Assembly (NCBI RefSeq): GCF_031457805.1 | Contig: NZ_JAVDXI010000002.1 | Location: 496,001-560,000 of the forward strand | Direction of reading: 5' to 3' | Source: Caulobacter sp031457805 | GTDB lineage: Bacteria > Pseudomonadota > Alphaproteobacteria > Caulobacterales > Caulobacteraceae | DNA: 64,000 nt | Shown here: one piece after another, positions 45,273-54,560 of the stretch | Numbering within the stretch: the stretch's first letter is position 1 | How the letters are laid out: every line of letters starts with the position of its first letter | Notes under the pieces: generated by a model | The model's input: only the letters and a program-made list of their open reading frames with translations | The model's database searches: none | What the model was told of the DNA's origin: nothing | Translations under genes and position numbers: made by a program

Positions 45273-47171
45273 ATGGCCAAGGGCGGCGCGGGCGAGACAC
45301 AGCACAACGACGAGGTGCCGGGCACGACCGACGCGGTCGAGATCGCCATGGACGAAGAGCGCCACGACCCGGCGCCGGACAGTCCGGCGCGGACGCTGCT
45401 CGTCAAGCAGGGCCGCCTGCTCGATCTGCAGATCCGCCGCGAGCGGCTGCTGGTCTGGACTCAGGGCCTGATCGTCGCCTTGGTCATCGCCGGTGTGCTG
45501 GGTCTGGGCGTCGCGATCTGGCGGGCCAGCCAGGACCGCAGCATCGTGGTCCAGGCCTTCACGGCCCCCGCCTCGCTTTCGGATCGCGGGATGACGGGCG
45601 AAGCGGCGGCTATGCGCCTTCTGGACGGCCTGTCGACGATCAAGGACACGGTCGGCGCGACCACGTTCCTGGCCACCAACAAGATTCAGGGCGGCGGCGA
45701 CAGCCTCAAGATCGAAATCCCGCAGTCCGGCGGCCTGACCATCGACGACCTCAACAAACTGTTGGTCCGGTGGTTCGGCCACCAGACGGTGATCAGCGGC
45801 CAGATCATCGATGAAGGCGATGGCCGCGTCACCCTGATCGCCCGCTCGTCCCGTCATGGCCTCTCGCGGGTGACTGGCCCCGTCGGCGACCTTGATCGCC
45901 TCTTCACCCAGCTCGCAGAGGCGGTGTTCACCAAAGCCGAGCCGACCAATGGCGTGCAGTATCTGGGTCAGGCGGGACGGTTCGACGAGGCGTACGCCGC
46001 CGCGCTGCGGCTCGCCCGCAACCCGGCCCTCAGCGACCTGCCGCCGGGCTACAATATTGGCCTTCTGGGCGATCAGGAGCCCGACCCCCGCCGCTCGCTG
46101 GACCTTCTGGCGCTTTCTCTGCGCGACGAACCGACCTTCATGGCCTCCTGGACCGTCGCCGGCCGGCGTCGCGCGGTGCTGGGCCACGACGAGGCGCTTC
46201 TGCAAATCTCCCGCACGGTGTTGAGCCTGCGCGAACAGGATCAGCACTCCAGGTTTAGAGGATCGGGGGTCCTGCGCATGCGGGCCGAAGCGCGCTATTA
46301 TCAGAGCCTTCTTCTGGGCGACTTTCGCCCTGTGACCGAACAGTTTCCCTCGCAACGGGGGACGCTACTGGCGCTGGGGCATGACACGGCGACGGCGCGG
46401 TCGGTGCTTGCGGAATCGACCCTCACCGGCGTTCTCGACCACGACTACGCGCAGCGAATCCAGGCGCGCATCGCGCTCGCCCGGGGCGACGGCGACGCGG
46501 CGCTGATCTCGCTCGACCGGCTTCGCGCCACGCAGGCGGACCTGGAGGCCAGGCTATCGGCGCCCGGCCTCCCCGTCGGTCCGGTCGTCGAACGGATGCG
46601 CGCGGCCGAGGACCTCACGCGCCTCACTCGGGACGTCCCCCTGCGAGTCCAGGCCCTGCTCCTGCAAGGCCGGCGCGATGAGGCCCGCGCTCTGGCGGCG
46701 AGCACGCCCGAGGATTGCCACGCCTGCGTCATCGCCCGGGGCGAGGCGGCATCGGCGCTGAAGGACTGGGCGGACGCCGACCGGTGGTTCGCCCGCGCCA
46801 AAACCTTGGCCCCTAGCCTGCCCTGGGCGCATCTGGCCGACGGCCGCTCGCGTCTGGCGCGGGGGGATCTGGCCGGCGCTGAGGCCGTGCTGAAAGTGGC
46901 GCAGGCGCGCGCGCCGCGCCTGGCCGAGGTGCGCTATGAACAGGGTCTGCTCGCGCTGCGCCGTGGCGACGCGGCGGCCGCCGTCCGCGCCTTCAAGGCC
47001 GCCGCCGAGCGCGCGCCGCAATGGGGCCGGCTGCATCTGGTCTGGGGCGAGGTCGAGGCCGGTCGTGGGCGAAGCGATACGGCGCGTGCGCTCTGGACCA
47101 AGGCGGCCGGGATGGACCTCTCGCCCGCAGACCGCGGCCAGGTGGAGGCTGGACTCGCGGCGGCGCACTAG
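45273..47171 (+). CDS. Membrane-anchored TPR protein, paralogue 1
   Basis: A 632-residue protein of unknown function. The first 60 residues are charged and cytoplasmic (MAKGGAGETQHNDEVPGTTD), then one membrane helix (GLIVALVIAGVLGLGVAIW), then a domain of about 160 residues whose strands (SIVVQAFTAPASLSDRGMTG) vaguely resemble TolB-N/adenylate-cyclase-associated sensor domains. The C-terminal half is tetratricopeptide-like (AHLADGRSRLARGDLAGAEA, YEQGLLALRRGDAAAAVRAF). It is a close paralogue of the next gene. The start at 45273 follows GGGGGAG by five bases. Confidence 0.78.
   Translation: MAKGGAGETQHNDEVPGTTDAVEIAMDEERHDPAPDSPARTLLVKQGRLLDLQIRRERLLVWTQGLIVALVIAGVLGLGVAIWRASQDRSIVVQAFTAPASLSDRGMTGEAAAMRLLDGLSTIKDTVGATTFLATNKIQGGGDSLKIEIPQSGGLTIDDLNKLLVRWFGHQTVISGQIIDEGDGRVTLIARSSRHGLSRVTGPVGDLDRLFTQLAEAVFTKAEPTNGVQYLGQAGRFDEAYAAALRLARNPALSDLPPGYNIGLLGDQEPDPRRSLDLLALSLRDEPTFMASWTVAGRRRAVLGHDEALLQISRTVLSLREQDQHSRFRGSGVLRMRAEARYYQSLLLGDFRPVTEQFPSQRGTLLALGHDTATARSVLAESTLTGVLDHDYAQRIQARIALARGDGDAALISLDRLRATQADLEARLSAPGLPVGPVVERMRAAEDLTRLTRDVPLRVQALLLQGRRDEARALAASTPEDCHACVIARGEAASALKDWADADRWFARAKTLAPSLPWAHLADGRSRLARGDLAGAEAVLKVAQARAPRLAEVRYEQGLLALRRGDAAAAVRAFKAAAERAPQWGRLHLVWGEVEAGRGRSDTARALWTKAAGMDLSPADRGQVEAGLAAAH
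46808..47122 (+). repeat. 3' coding repeat, copy 1
   Basis: 315 bases of the first TPR gene are the same as 48793-49107 in the second except for two mismatches that I could find by eye (at about 46889 and 47081). The middles of the two genes are far more diverged, so this end has been homogenised or copied recently. Confidence 0.9.
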
Positions 47172-47175
47172 TCAC

Positions 47176-47222
47176 GCGGCCCTTTTGCTTTCGCAGAACA
47201 CTGTTTAGCTTCGCGCCCGGGG
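47176..47222 (+). repeat. Upstream repeat, copy 2 (before second TPR gene)
   Basis: Copy of 45207-45253, starting four bases after the stop of the first TPR gene. It contains the right half of the ahpF terminator (GCGGCCCTTTTG) without its left half, so it cannot form the hairpin. It also carries the presumed promoter TTTAGCTTCGCGCCCGGGG. Confidence 0.9.
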
Positions 47223-47239
47223 CACTTCGGGGAAGCGCA

Positions 47240-49153
47240 ATGGCCAAGGGCGGCGCGGGCGAGACACAGCAAAGCGACGAGGTTCCAGGCACGACCGACG
47301 CGGTCGAGATCGCCATGGATGAGGAGCGCCACGACCCGGCCCCGGACAGTCCGGCGCGGACACTGCTGCTACGTCAGAGCCGGCTGCTGGAGCTGCAAAT
47401 CCGCCGCGAGCGGATGTTGGTCTGGAGCCAGGGCCTGCTGATGCTGGTCGGGGTCGTGGCCGTGCTCGGCGCGGGCGTGGCGCTGTGGCGCGCCAGCCAG
47501 GACCGCAGCATCATCGTGCAGCCGTTCAGCGTGCCTGAGGCCTATGCCGCGCGCGGCCTCACCGGCGAGGCGGCGGCGCTGCGGTTGGTCTCCGAAATGA
47601 GCGCCATACGCGAGGTCACCAACCGCACCTCGTTCCTCGCCAGTAACCGAATTCTCGACAACAGCGACGCCATCTCGGTCCAGATCGCCCAGACCGGCCT
47701 GTCCGTCGAGGAACTCAGTCGACTGCTCGGCCGCTGGCTGGGCAACCAGACCCTGGTCAATGGCCAGGTGGTCGATGGCGCCGACGGCAAGGTGACGCTG
47801 GTCCTGCGCTCGTCCATGCATGGCGTTTCGACCGTCACGGGCCCGGCCGACCAGTTGGACAGCCTGTTCGTCAAGCTGGCCGAAACCGCCTTCTCCCGCG
47901 CCGAGCCCACCAATTGGGTGCAATACCTCAAGAACACGGGGCGCTACGAGGAGGCGCTCGCCAGCGTCAAGGGCTTGGTCGAACGCCCCGAAACCAGCGA
48001 CCTGGAGCAGGCCAACAACTACAGCCTCTGGTCAAATGTCGACGCCAATCCGCAGCAGACGCGGCGGCTGGCGCTACGCTCATTGGCGCTGGATCCGAAC
48101 GTTATGACGGCGGAATTGAACCTGTTTCGCGCCGAAGCCGTCCTGGGCCACGATGAAGCCTCTCTGGCGAGCGCGCGCCGGCTGCTGGCTCTGAGGGACG
48201 ACGCTCAGAATAAGCGATATCACTCGTCGATCGGACGCATGCGCAGCGAGGCCGAGAGCAAGGTCAATCTACTGACCGGCGACTATCGCCCCATCACCCT
48301 CAATGGCCAGGAACGTAATGCGCCCACCCGACTGCTTTCGGACGGCCAGACTAGCGCGCGCGCCCATGACGCATCCCTCACACGGCAACTGATCCAAGAC
48401 GGGATCGACCAGAACAGGATCGCGCCACGCCAGATTGCGCATCTCCAAGCTGAGATCGCGCTGGCGCGGGACGATGGCCCCGCCGCCCTGGTGTCGGTCG
48501 GCGTCATGGAATCCGCCATCGAGCAGCGTAGTCGCACCCCCATTCGCCCAGATGGTCCGCTTCGTCACGACATACCAGAGTATCGCGCTCTGGATTCGGC
48601 CATCCGCGACAGCGAGGGCCTGCCCCTCAAGGCCCGCGCCCTGATCGCCGCCGGCCGGCCGGCTGAGGCCCGCGACGTCCTGGCGTCCACCCCGCTGGAC
48701 GCCTACCAGGCCGTCATCGCCCGGGGCGAGGCCGCTTCGGCGCTGAAGGACTGGGCCGAGGCCGATCGCTGGTTCGCCCGCGCCAAGGCCCTGGCCCCTA
48801 GCCTGCCCTGGGCGCATCTGGCCGACGGCCGCTCGCGTCTGGCGCGGGGGGATCTGGCCGGCGCTGAGGCCGCGCTGAAAGTGGCGCAGGCGCGCGCGCC
48901 GCGCCTGGCCGAGGTGCGCTATGAACAGGGTCTGCTCGCGCTGCGCCGTGGCGACGCGGCGGCCGCCGTCCGCGCCTTCAAGGCCGCCGCCGAGCGCGCG
49001 CCGCAATGGGGCCGGCTGCATCTGGTCTGGGGCGAGGTCGAGGCCGGTCGTGGGCGAAGCGACACGGCGCGTGCGCTCTGGACCAAGGCGGCCGGGATGG
49101 ACCTCTCCCCCACCGACCGTGCGCGGCTGGATCGCCTGCTGCTGAGGTCCTAG
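47240..49153 (+). CDS. Membrane-anchored TPR protein, paralogue 2
   Basis: A 637-residue paralogue of the preceding gene with the same layout: charged N-terminus (MAKGGAGETQQSDEVPGTTD), one membrane helix (LLMLVGVVAVLGAGVALW), a sensor-like domain starting IIVQPFSVPEAYAARGLTG and a TPR half. The first 60 and last 140 residues are nearly identical to paralogue 1, whereas the central 350 differ substantially (SNRILDNSDAISVQIAQTGL, SLWSNVDANPQQTRRLALRS). The function is unknown. It carries its own copy of the upstream region, so it may be transcribed separately. The start at 47240 follows GGGGAAG. Confidence 0.78.
   Translation: MAKGGAGETQQSDEVPGTTDAVEIAMDEERHDPAPDSPARTLLLRQSRLLELQIRRERMLVWSQGLLMLVGVVAVLGAGVALWRASQDRSIIVQPFSVPEAYAARGLTGEAAALRLVSEMSAIREVTNRTSFLASNRILDNSDAISVQIAQTGLSVEELSRLLGRWLGNQTLVNGQVVDGADGKVTLVLRSSMHGVSTVTGPADQLDSLFVKLAETAFSRAEPTNWVQYLKNTGRYEEALASVKGLVERPETSDLEQANNYSLWSNVDANPQQTRRLALRSLALDPNVMTAELNLFRAEAVLGHDEASLASARRLLALRDDAQNKRYHSSIGRMRSEAESKVNLLTGDYRPITLNGQERNAPTRLLSDGQTSARAHDASLTRQLIQDGIDQNRIAPRQIAHLQAEIALARDDGPAALVSVGVMESAIEQRSRTPIRPDGPLRHDIPEYRALDSAIRDSEGLPLKARALIAAGRPAEARDVLASTPLDAYQAVIARGEAASALKDWAEADRWFARAKALAPSLPWAHLADGRSRLARGDLAGAEAALKVAQARAPRLAEVRYEQGLLALRRGDAAAAVRAFKAAAERAPQWGRLHLVWGEVEAGRGRSDTARALWTKAAGMDLSPTDRARLDRLLLRS
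48793..49107 (+). repeat. 3' coding repeat, copy 2
   Basis: Partner of 46808-47122 at an offset of 1,985 bases; two differences were seen by eye in 315 bases. Confidence 0.9.
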
Positions 49154-49248
49154 CCTCGACCAGGTCCTCCCTGATCCGCCCGCCGGCGCCGACGGCGCAA
49201 GCGGCCCGGGCAAGTCGCCCACCGCCAGCGCGCTGTGGAGGGTGTGCT

Positions 49249-51240
49249 CTACGGCTCACTCCCTAAGCGCACTCTCACCCCGAGGTTGGCGACGCGCCCG
49301 TCCGTCGGCCCCCACGCGTCGAGTGTCCAGCGACCATCGCTGGCCCGCCGTTGGCGCAGCATCGGGCCGGTCTTGGACTGGCGAACATTGAGCAGGTTCT
49401 CGACATTGACGAAAACACTGAGGTTTCCGAACCGGCGCTCGCCCATCAGGCCCAGCACAAGATAGGGCTTGGATCGCGTGCGGTAGGGATTGTCGTCCAG
49501 CGACTGACGCCCGGTGAAGTAGCTTTCGAAGCCGACACGGCCAACGCCCTCGCGTTCCCACACGGCGACCAAGCTCGCCGCGTGCTTGGGGGTGAGGGGA
49601 ATCTCCCGCCGCCCTGGTCCGTTCGGGTCCGGCTCGCTGGACGCGGTGTAGACATACGAGCCTGTGACGGTGACCTCCCCGACTCGATAGCGCAAAAGCG
49701 CCTCGGCGCCGTGGGTGCGGGTCTGCCCCCGGGCGTTGATCAGCCGAACGCCGGTGGCGCTCGCCTCGGCGAGCTGGATCGCGTCATGGATGCGCGCGCC
49801 GAAGAGGTTCAGATTGGCCTCAAACGGGCCGCGCGCGTAGCCGGCTTCCAGCGAGGCGGTCTCCGCCGTCTCGGCCTTGAGCTGGGACAGAGGTTGCAAG
49901 CGCGACAGGCCGGCGGCCTCGATTTCCTCCACGAACGGCGTGGGGGCGTAGAACCCGCGTCCGATCGATGACCGGAACGTCCAGGCCCCGGGGCGATATA
50001 GCACCGACAGACGGGGGCTGAGATGGCTGCCATAGTCGCTGTGCGCATCCAGACGCGCGCTGCCCGCGACCGTCATGTCGTCAGACAGCTCATGCTCGAC
50101 CTGGGCGAAGACCGCCGGAACGTCGTAGCTGTAGTTGAAGGCGGGAAACGTCTTCGAGCGATAGACGTCGCTCTGCACCGCCACGCCGCCCAGCCAGGTG
50201 GTCGCCCCCTGGCCGCCCGCCAGTGAGAGCTCCGAGAACATGGTGTCGTGCCGGTCCTTCTCGCGGTCGGCGCCGAACTGATGGGTGTGATCCTGCGTCA
50301 CGGCCGAGGCGCGCAGATGGAACCGCCCAAGTCCCTCGACCGGGCGCTCCGCCACCAACCCGACATCGAAGCGGCGACTGTCCTGAGCTTCACGATAAGC
50401 CGTTCCATCCGCCACGGTGCGCCCTGCAAGCGTGCCGCCTCGGCGCTGTTCGCCCATCGCCCCCAGCGTCACGAACGCCCGGGAGCCATCATCGCCCGCC
50501 CAGAACAGGCGCGGGCGCAGCGTCCAGCGGTCGAAGCCCGCAAGATCGGCATAGCCGTCCTTGTCGAGGTCTTGGGTGTCCTGCCTGTGCAGACCCATGA
50601 CGATAGACTGGCTCCAACGCTTCGCCAGCGCCGATGACGCATAGCCCGTCAGGTCCTGACCGCCCCGCGTGGTGGCGTTCAGCAGCATCTCCCCGACAGG
50701 TTCGGGGCTCGCGCGCCGGGCGATGAGGTTGATGACGCCGCCCAGGGCCGAGGGACCATAAAGCGCCGAGGCCGCGCCCTTGATGATCTCGACCTGGCCA
50801 AGATCGGTCGGGGGGATCTGCAGCAATCCCAGCGACGAGGCCTGGCCGCCATAGAGCGGCAGGCCGTCGGTCAAGACCTGAGTGTAACGCCCCCGCATGC
50901 CTTGCACGCGGATGTTCGAGCCGCCCAGGCCCGGCGATGTGACCTGGACGCGCAGCCCGCTCGTCTCGCTCAACATCATGGCGATGTTGCCGGGACGCAT
51001 GGCGATCTTTTCCTCGATCTCCTCGCGGCTGAGCACGTCGACGCGGATCGGCTCATCCTGCACACGTCGGCCAGAGCGCGTGGACTCGATGACCACCGCC
51101 TCGACCTCGGCCTCGTCATCATGCGCCGGCTCGCGCTCCTGGGCTGCGGCGGGCAAGGCCGCGCAGCAGATGGCGGTCAACAACAGGCTCATGAGCGTAT
51201 CGCGCGCGAGGGACAGGCGCAGAGGAACGGAAGGCGTCAA
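49249..51240 (-). CDS. TonB-dependent receptor (MerR-linked)
   Basis: Outer-membrane active transporter, 663 residues, with a signal peptide (LLLTAICCAALPAAAQ). The plug domain shows VVIESTRSGRRVQDEPI, then LRVQVTSPGLGGSNIRVQGM and QVEIIKGAASALYGPSALGG; the barrel follows. Divergent from a MerR gene with metal-binding Cys residues, so it probably imports or responds to a metal or metal chelate. The protein ends GVRVRLGSEP without the usual terminal aromatic residue, unusual for this fold. The start is TTG at 51240; ATG 51192 is the alternative. Confidence 0.86.
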   Translation of the reverse strand: MTPSVPLRLSLARDTLMSLLLTAICCAALPAAAQEREPAHDDEAEVEAVVIESTRSGRRVQDEPIRVDVLSREEIEEKIAMRPGNIAMMLSETSGLRVQVTSPGLGGSNIRVQGMRGRYTQVLTDGLPLYGGQASSLGLLQIPPTDLGQVEIIKGAASALYGPSALGGVINLIARRASPEPVGEMLLNATTRGGQDLTGYASSALAKRWSQSIVMGLHRQDTQDLDKDGYADLAGFDRWTLRPRLFWAGDDGSRAFVTLGAMGEQRRGGTLAGRTVADGTAYREAQDSRRFDVGLVAERPVEGLGRFHLRASAVTQDHTHQFGADREKDRHDTMFSELSLAGGQGATTWLGGVAVQSDVYRSKTFPAFNYSYDVPAVFAQVEHELSDDMTVAGSARLDAHSDYGSHLSPRLSVLYRPGAWTFRSSIGRGFYAPTPFVEEIEAAGLSRLQPLSQLKAETAETASLEAGYARGPFEANLNLFGARIHDAIQLAEASATGVRLINARGQTRTHGAEALLRYRVGEVTVTGSYVYTASSEPDPNGPGRREIPLTPKHAASLVAVWEREGVGRVGFESYFTGRQSLDDNPYRTRSKPYLVLGLMGERRFGNLSVFVNVENLLNVRQSKTGPMLRQRRASDGRWTLDAWGPTDGRVANLGVRVRLGSEP

Positions 51241-51315
51241 GGCGGGCTCTCGGTCGACAGACTTTGGCGTGCGCCACAGAAGCGCACCCTGGAGGGGGCA
51301 GGCGTCGACCGATGC

Positions 51316-51336
51316 ACCCTGAAGTCGCTATAGGGT
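51316..51336. promoter_or_regulatory. MerR-type operator between TonB receptor and merR
   Basis: ACCCT-N11-AGGGT palindrome in the minus-strand context TTGACCCTATAG...CAGGGTG, a pattern like zinc/lead/cadmium-type MerR operators. It overlaps the receptor's -35 (TTGACC) and a -10-like TATAGG for merR. Confidence 0.75.
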
Positions 51337-51341
51337 CAAGA

Positions 51342-51737
51342 ATGAAAATCGGCGACCTAGCCAAACTGACCGAGACCCGCGTCGAGACCATCCGCTACTA
51401 CGAGGCGGAAGGCCTGCTGCCCGCGCCGGCGCGATCACGTGGCAACTACCGCCTCTATGAGACAGCCCATCTGCACCGGCTTTCCTTCATCCGCCGGTCG
51501 CGGGATCTGGGCTTCACGCTGGATCAGGTCCGCGCGCTGCTGCGGCTCGCCGACGATCGCTCGGGATCCTGCGCCGAGGTTGATCGCATCGCCGCCGCCA
51601 ATGTCGCGGAGATCGACCGCAAGCTCGCCGACCTGAAAGCACTGCGGGCCGAGCTGGTCCGTCACCTCGACGACTGTTGCGCCACGACGATCGATCATTG
51701 CCGGATTATCGAGGCGCTGAGCCCACAGCCAAAATGA
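51342..51737 (+). CDS. MerR-family metal-responsive regulator
   Basis: A 131-residue MerR-type activator. The winged helix begins MKIGDLAKLTETRVETIRYY and continues NYRLYETAHLHRLSFIRRS. The C-terminal metal-binding part keeps Cys residues in GSCAEVDR and HLDDCCATTIDHCRII, as in zinc-, cadmium- or lead-sensing members (ZntR/PbrR/CadR type). The start ATG at 51342 gives the standard N-terminus and lies about seven bases after a TATAGG -10 sequence, so its message is probably leaderless. The target is the divergent TonB receptor. Confidence 0.87.
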   Translation: MKIGDLAKLTETRVETIRYYEAEGLLPAPARSRGNYRLYETAHLHRLSFIRRSRDLGFTLDQVRALLRLADDRSGSCAEVDRIAAANVAEIDRKLADLKALRAELVRHLDDCCATTIDHCRIIEALSPQPK

Positions 51738-51740
51738 AAA

Positions 51741-51770
51741 CGCCGCCCAGGATCGCTCCCGGGCGGCGTC
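51741..51770. terminator. Bidirectional terminator between merR and TonB receptor
   Basis: CGCCGCCC and GGGCGGCG stem (51741-51768), with AAAA on the left and a short T-rich stretch on the right, lying between convergent stop codons. Confidence 0.75.
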
Positions 51771-51795
51771 TTGGTCTCAAGGCTCAACCTAGTCC

Positions 51796-54528
51796 TTAGA
51801 ACTGGATATTGGCCCCCACGAACACCGTCCGGCCGCTGGTGGTGAAGTTCCACAGGCGGCGGGCGCCGGGTTCGCCGAAGCCCGGGCTGTTGAAGCTGTT
51901 GACCTGCTCCTCGCGCTCATCGGTCAGGTTGATGGCGTCCAGCGACAGGCGGATGCGCGGGGTCAGCTGATAGAAGGCCGCCGCGTCGACATAGGTGGTG
52001 GCGTTGAACGCGCCGCTGTCGATCAGATAGTCCGAGCGATAGTTGGCCGAGATGCGGCCGCCGTACTTGGCGGTCTCGTAGTACAGCGTGGCGTTGGCGT
52101 TGACGTCCGAGAGGCCGTAGATGTCGGTCTCCTGGTTCTTGCCGTTGACCAGATTGATCGTCTTGCTGTCGATCAGGGTCAGATTGGCCACCGCGCCCAT
52201 GTTCTTCAGCGCGCCCGGCAGGAAGAAGAAGTCGCTCTGGGCCGACAGCTCGACGCCCGTCAGCTTGGCGTTCCGCAGGTTCACCTGGCGGGTGTAGGAG
52301 GCGACGTTGGTCGTGGCCGTGACGCCCGGATAGAGGCCTTCGGCCAGGCCGGTGCTGGCGTAGGTGACATTGGTCGTCGTCTGGCTGGCGATCAGGCCGT
52401 CAATGTTCTTGTGGAACAGGCCCGCCGTCAGCATGCCGACGCCGCCGAAGTACCATTCGGCCGCCAGGTCGAACTCGTCCGAGGTGTAGGGCTCGAGGTT
52501 CGGGTTGCCGGTCGAGACGGTGACGGTCGTGCCGTCGACGCTGACCGAGCCGTTCATCGCATAGGCGCCTAGGGCCGGGCGGTTGATGTTCTGGGCCGCG
52601 GCGAGACGGATCTGGAAGCGGTCGGAGACCTCCATCACCGCGTTCAGCGACGGCAGCACGCCCGAATAGGTCTTCTTGGCGACGGTCGGGGTGTTGACGC
52701 CCTTGACCGCCACGACGCCCGACGACGTCAGCTCGGTCTCATAGCCGCGCAGACCGGTGTTGCCGCGCACCGGGCGGCCCAGGAACTCGCCCTTCCAGTC
52801 CAGCTGCAGATAGCCGGCCGTGGTGTCTTCCTCGACCGCATAGATCGAGCGCGGCGCGCCCAGGGTGCGGGTGACGCCGTACTTGGCCAGGGCCTTGTCC
52901 CAGTCGACGATGATCCAGGACTGGTCGTCGTGCTGGGTGAAGACCTTGGTCACGCCGTCGAGACGGTCGTCCAGCGTGCCCTTTTCCCAGGCCGTGCGGT
53001 TCACGTCGTCGTTGGTCTGCGAATAGCCCTCGTTCTTGAAGCCGCGATACGACAGGCCGCCCTTCAGGGTCAGGGCGTCGTTGAAGTCAAAGGCCCCGTT
53101 GAACTCGGCGTTCTTGAGCTTCGTGGTCTGGTAGGTGGCCGAGAAGTCGATCTCGTGGGCGCGGTAGTTGTTCGCGTCGGTGGTGTTCCACTTGTAGGTG
53201 TTCTTGCCGCTGTCGCCGCGATAGTCGGTGATCAGGCCGCCGAACGCCTCGGTGTAGAACTTGTCCGACATCGGGATATCGTAGTCCGAGGTCTCCTGGC
53301 CGATGTGGCCGTCGAAGCGCAGCTTGTCCGACACCGCCCATTCACCGGTCAGCACCAGCTGGTTGAAGGTGTTCTTGGCTTCCTGGCGACGGGTCTCGGT
53401 GGCGAAGACGGTGTTGTCGACATCGGCGTAGATGATCGTGTTGTGCTTGTCGTACTGGATCGAATTCAGCACCGGCGGGGCGCTGACCAGCGTGCCCGAG
53501 TGCGGCGTCGAACCGCCCAGCACCGTCGAGCCGACCGAGGCGCGGGTGGCCAAGTGGATCTCGGTGCGGTCGTTGGTGAACTTGCCGTGCAGGGCGTCGA
53601 GCGTCAGGGTGACGGTCTCGACCGGGCGCCACTGGGCGGCGGCGGTGATCCCCAGGCGCTCCTGGTCCGAACCCCACACCGACAGGCGGTTGCCGCGCTG
53701 GAACACCAGCTCGCCGTTCATGGCCTTGGCCGCGTCGACGGGGTTCAGCTTCACGACGTTGGCGGCCTGAGCCTTCTGAACCCCGGCGCCGTAGGTGTTG
53801 TAGCCCTGCTCTTCGGTCTTGCGCTTGGAATAGGCGACCGAGGCCAGCAGCCCGAACTTTTCGTCCCAGTTCTTGGCGATCATCGCCGCGCCGCGCGGCT
53901 GGGTGTCCTTGGTGGCGCTGTTGGTGCCGGCCTGCAGCGACAGGGCGCCCTTGGTCCCGGCGTAGTCGAACGGCTTGGCGGTGTAGAGGCCCACCGTGCC
54001 GGCCATGCCGCCTTCGTCCTGCTCGGCCGAGAACGACTTGCGCACGTCGACCTTCGAGAACAGGTCCGAGGCGAAGATGTTGAAGTCGAAGGCGCGGTCG
54101 CGCGAGGTCTGGCCGCGGCTGTCCATCGGCGAGTCGACATTGCCCAGCACTTCCATGCCGTTCAGTTGGACGCGGGTGAAGTCGGGGCCAAGGCCGCGTA
54201 GCGAGACGCGGCGACCTTCGCCGCCTTCGCGGTTGATGGCCACGCCCGGCAGGCGCTGCAGCGACTCGGCCAGGTTCAGGTCGGGGAACTTGGCCATGTC
54301 TTCGGCGACGATGACGTCCGAGACGATCGCGCTGGTCCGCTTGGCCTCGCGGGCCAGGCCCAGCGACTTGCGGAAACCGGTGACAACAACAGCGTCGACT
54401 TCGGACGCGGCGGCGTCGGCGGCCGGGCTCTGGGCTTGGTCAGCGGCGTGCGCTTGGGCGACCGGGGCCAGAGCGGCCATGACCAGTTGAGCCGCGCCCA
54501 CGAGGAGCGCGATCTTGCTGCGAGACAT
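51796..54528 (-). CDS. TonB-dependent receptor, Caulobacter/Xanthomonas subfamily
   Basis: Large outer-membrane transporter, 910 residues, of the TIGR01782 subfamily. A signal peptide of about 28 residues (AALAPVAQAHAADQ) is followed by the plug motif VVVTGFRKSLGLAREAKRTS, then FPDLNLAESLQRLPGVAI and RGLGPDFTRVQLNGMEVLG. The barrel ends in VFVGANIQF with the terminal aromatic residue. Such receptors in Caulobacter import sugars, oligosaccharides or phosphate esters. The divergent phosphoinositide phospholipase C gene suggests a phosphate-related substrate, by inference. GGGGG precedes the ATG by about nine bases. Confidence 0.93.
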   Translation of the reverse strand: MSRSKIALLVGAAQLVMAALAPVAQAHAADQAQSPAADAAASEVDAVVVTGFRKSLGLAREAKRTSAIVSDVIVAEDMAKFPDLNLAESLQRLPGVAINREGGEGRRVSLRGLGPDFTRVQLNGMEVLGNVDSPMDSRGQTSRDRAFDFNIFASDLFSKVDVRKSFSAEQDEGGMAGTVGLYTAKPFDYAGTKGALSLQAGTNSATKDTQPRGAAMIAKNWDEKFGLLASVAYSKRKTEEQGYNTYGAGVQKAQAANVVKLNPVDAAKAMNGELVFQRGNRLSVWGSDQERLGITAAAQWRPVETVTLTLDALHGKFTNDRTEIHLATRASVGSTVLGGSTPHSGTLVSAPPVLNSIQYDKHNTIIYADVDNTVFATETRRQEAKNTFNQLVLTGEWAVSDKLRFDGHIGQETSDYDIPMSDKFYTEAFGGLITDYRGDSGKNTYKWNTTDANNYRAHEIDFSATYQTTKLKNAEFNGAFDFNDALTLKGGLSYRGFKNEGYSQTNDDVNRTAWEKGTLDDRLDGVTKVFTQHDDQSWIIVDWDKALAKYGVTRTLGAPRSIYAVEEDTTAGYLQLDWKGEFLGRPVRGNTGLRGYETELTSSGVVAVKGVNTPTVAKKTYSGVLPSLNAVMEVSDRFQIRLAAAQNINRPALGAYAMNGSVSVDGTTVTVSTGNPNLEPYTSDEFDLAAEWYFGGVGMLTAGLFHKNIDGLIASQTTTNVTYASTGLAEGLYPGVTATTNVASYTRQVNLRNAKLTGVELSAQSDFFFLPGALKNMGAVANLTLIDSKTINLVNGKNQETDIYGLSDVNANATLYYETAKYGGRISANYRSDYLIDSGAFNATTYVDAAAFYQLTPRIRLSLDAINLTDEREEQVNSFNSPGFGEPGARRLWNFTTSGRTVFVGANIQF

Positions 54529-54540
54529 TGGAGTACCCCC

Positions 54541-54560
54541 TGTACTGACATGTACTGATG
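54541..54560. promoter_or_regulatory. Tandem TGTACTGA repeats in the receptor leader
   Basis: TGTACTGACA-TGTACTGATG: a 10-base direct repeat 13-32 bases upstream of the TonB-receptor start codon, in the shared 204-base control region with the PLC gene. It is too close to the start to be a normal promoter element; it may be an operator or leader motif. Confidence 0.45.

Noticed and set aside
45560..45760. Firm assignment of the TPR proteins as TolB-N or adenylate-cyclase-associated sensors
   Set aside because: Resemblance is limited to one short strand-helix segment; no cyclase or DNA-binding domain is present.
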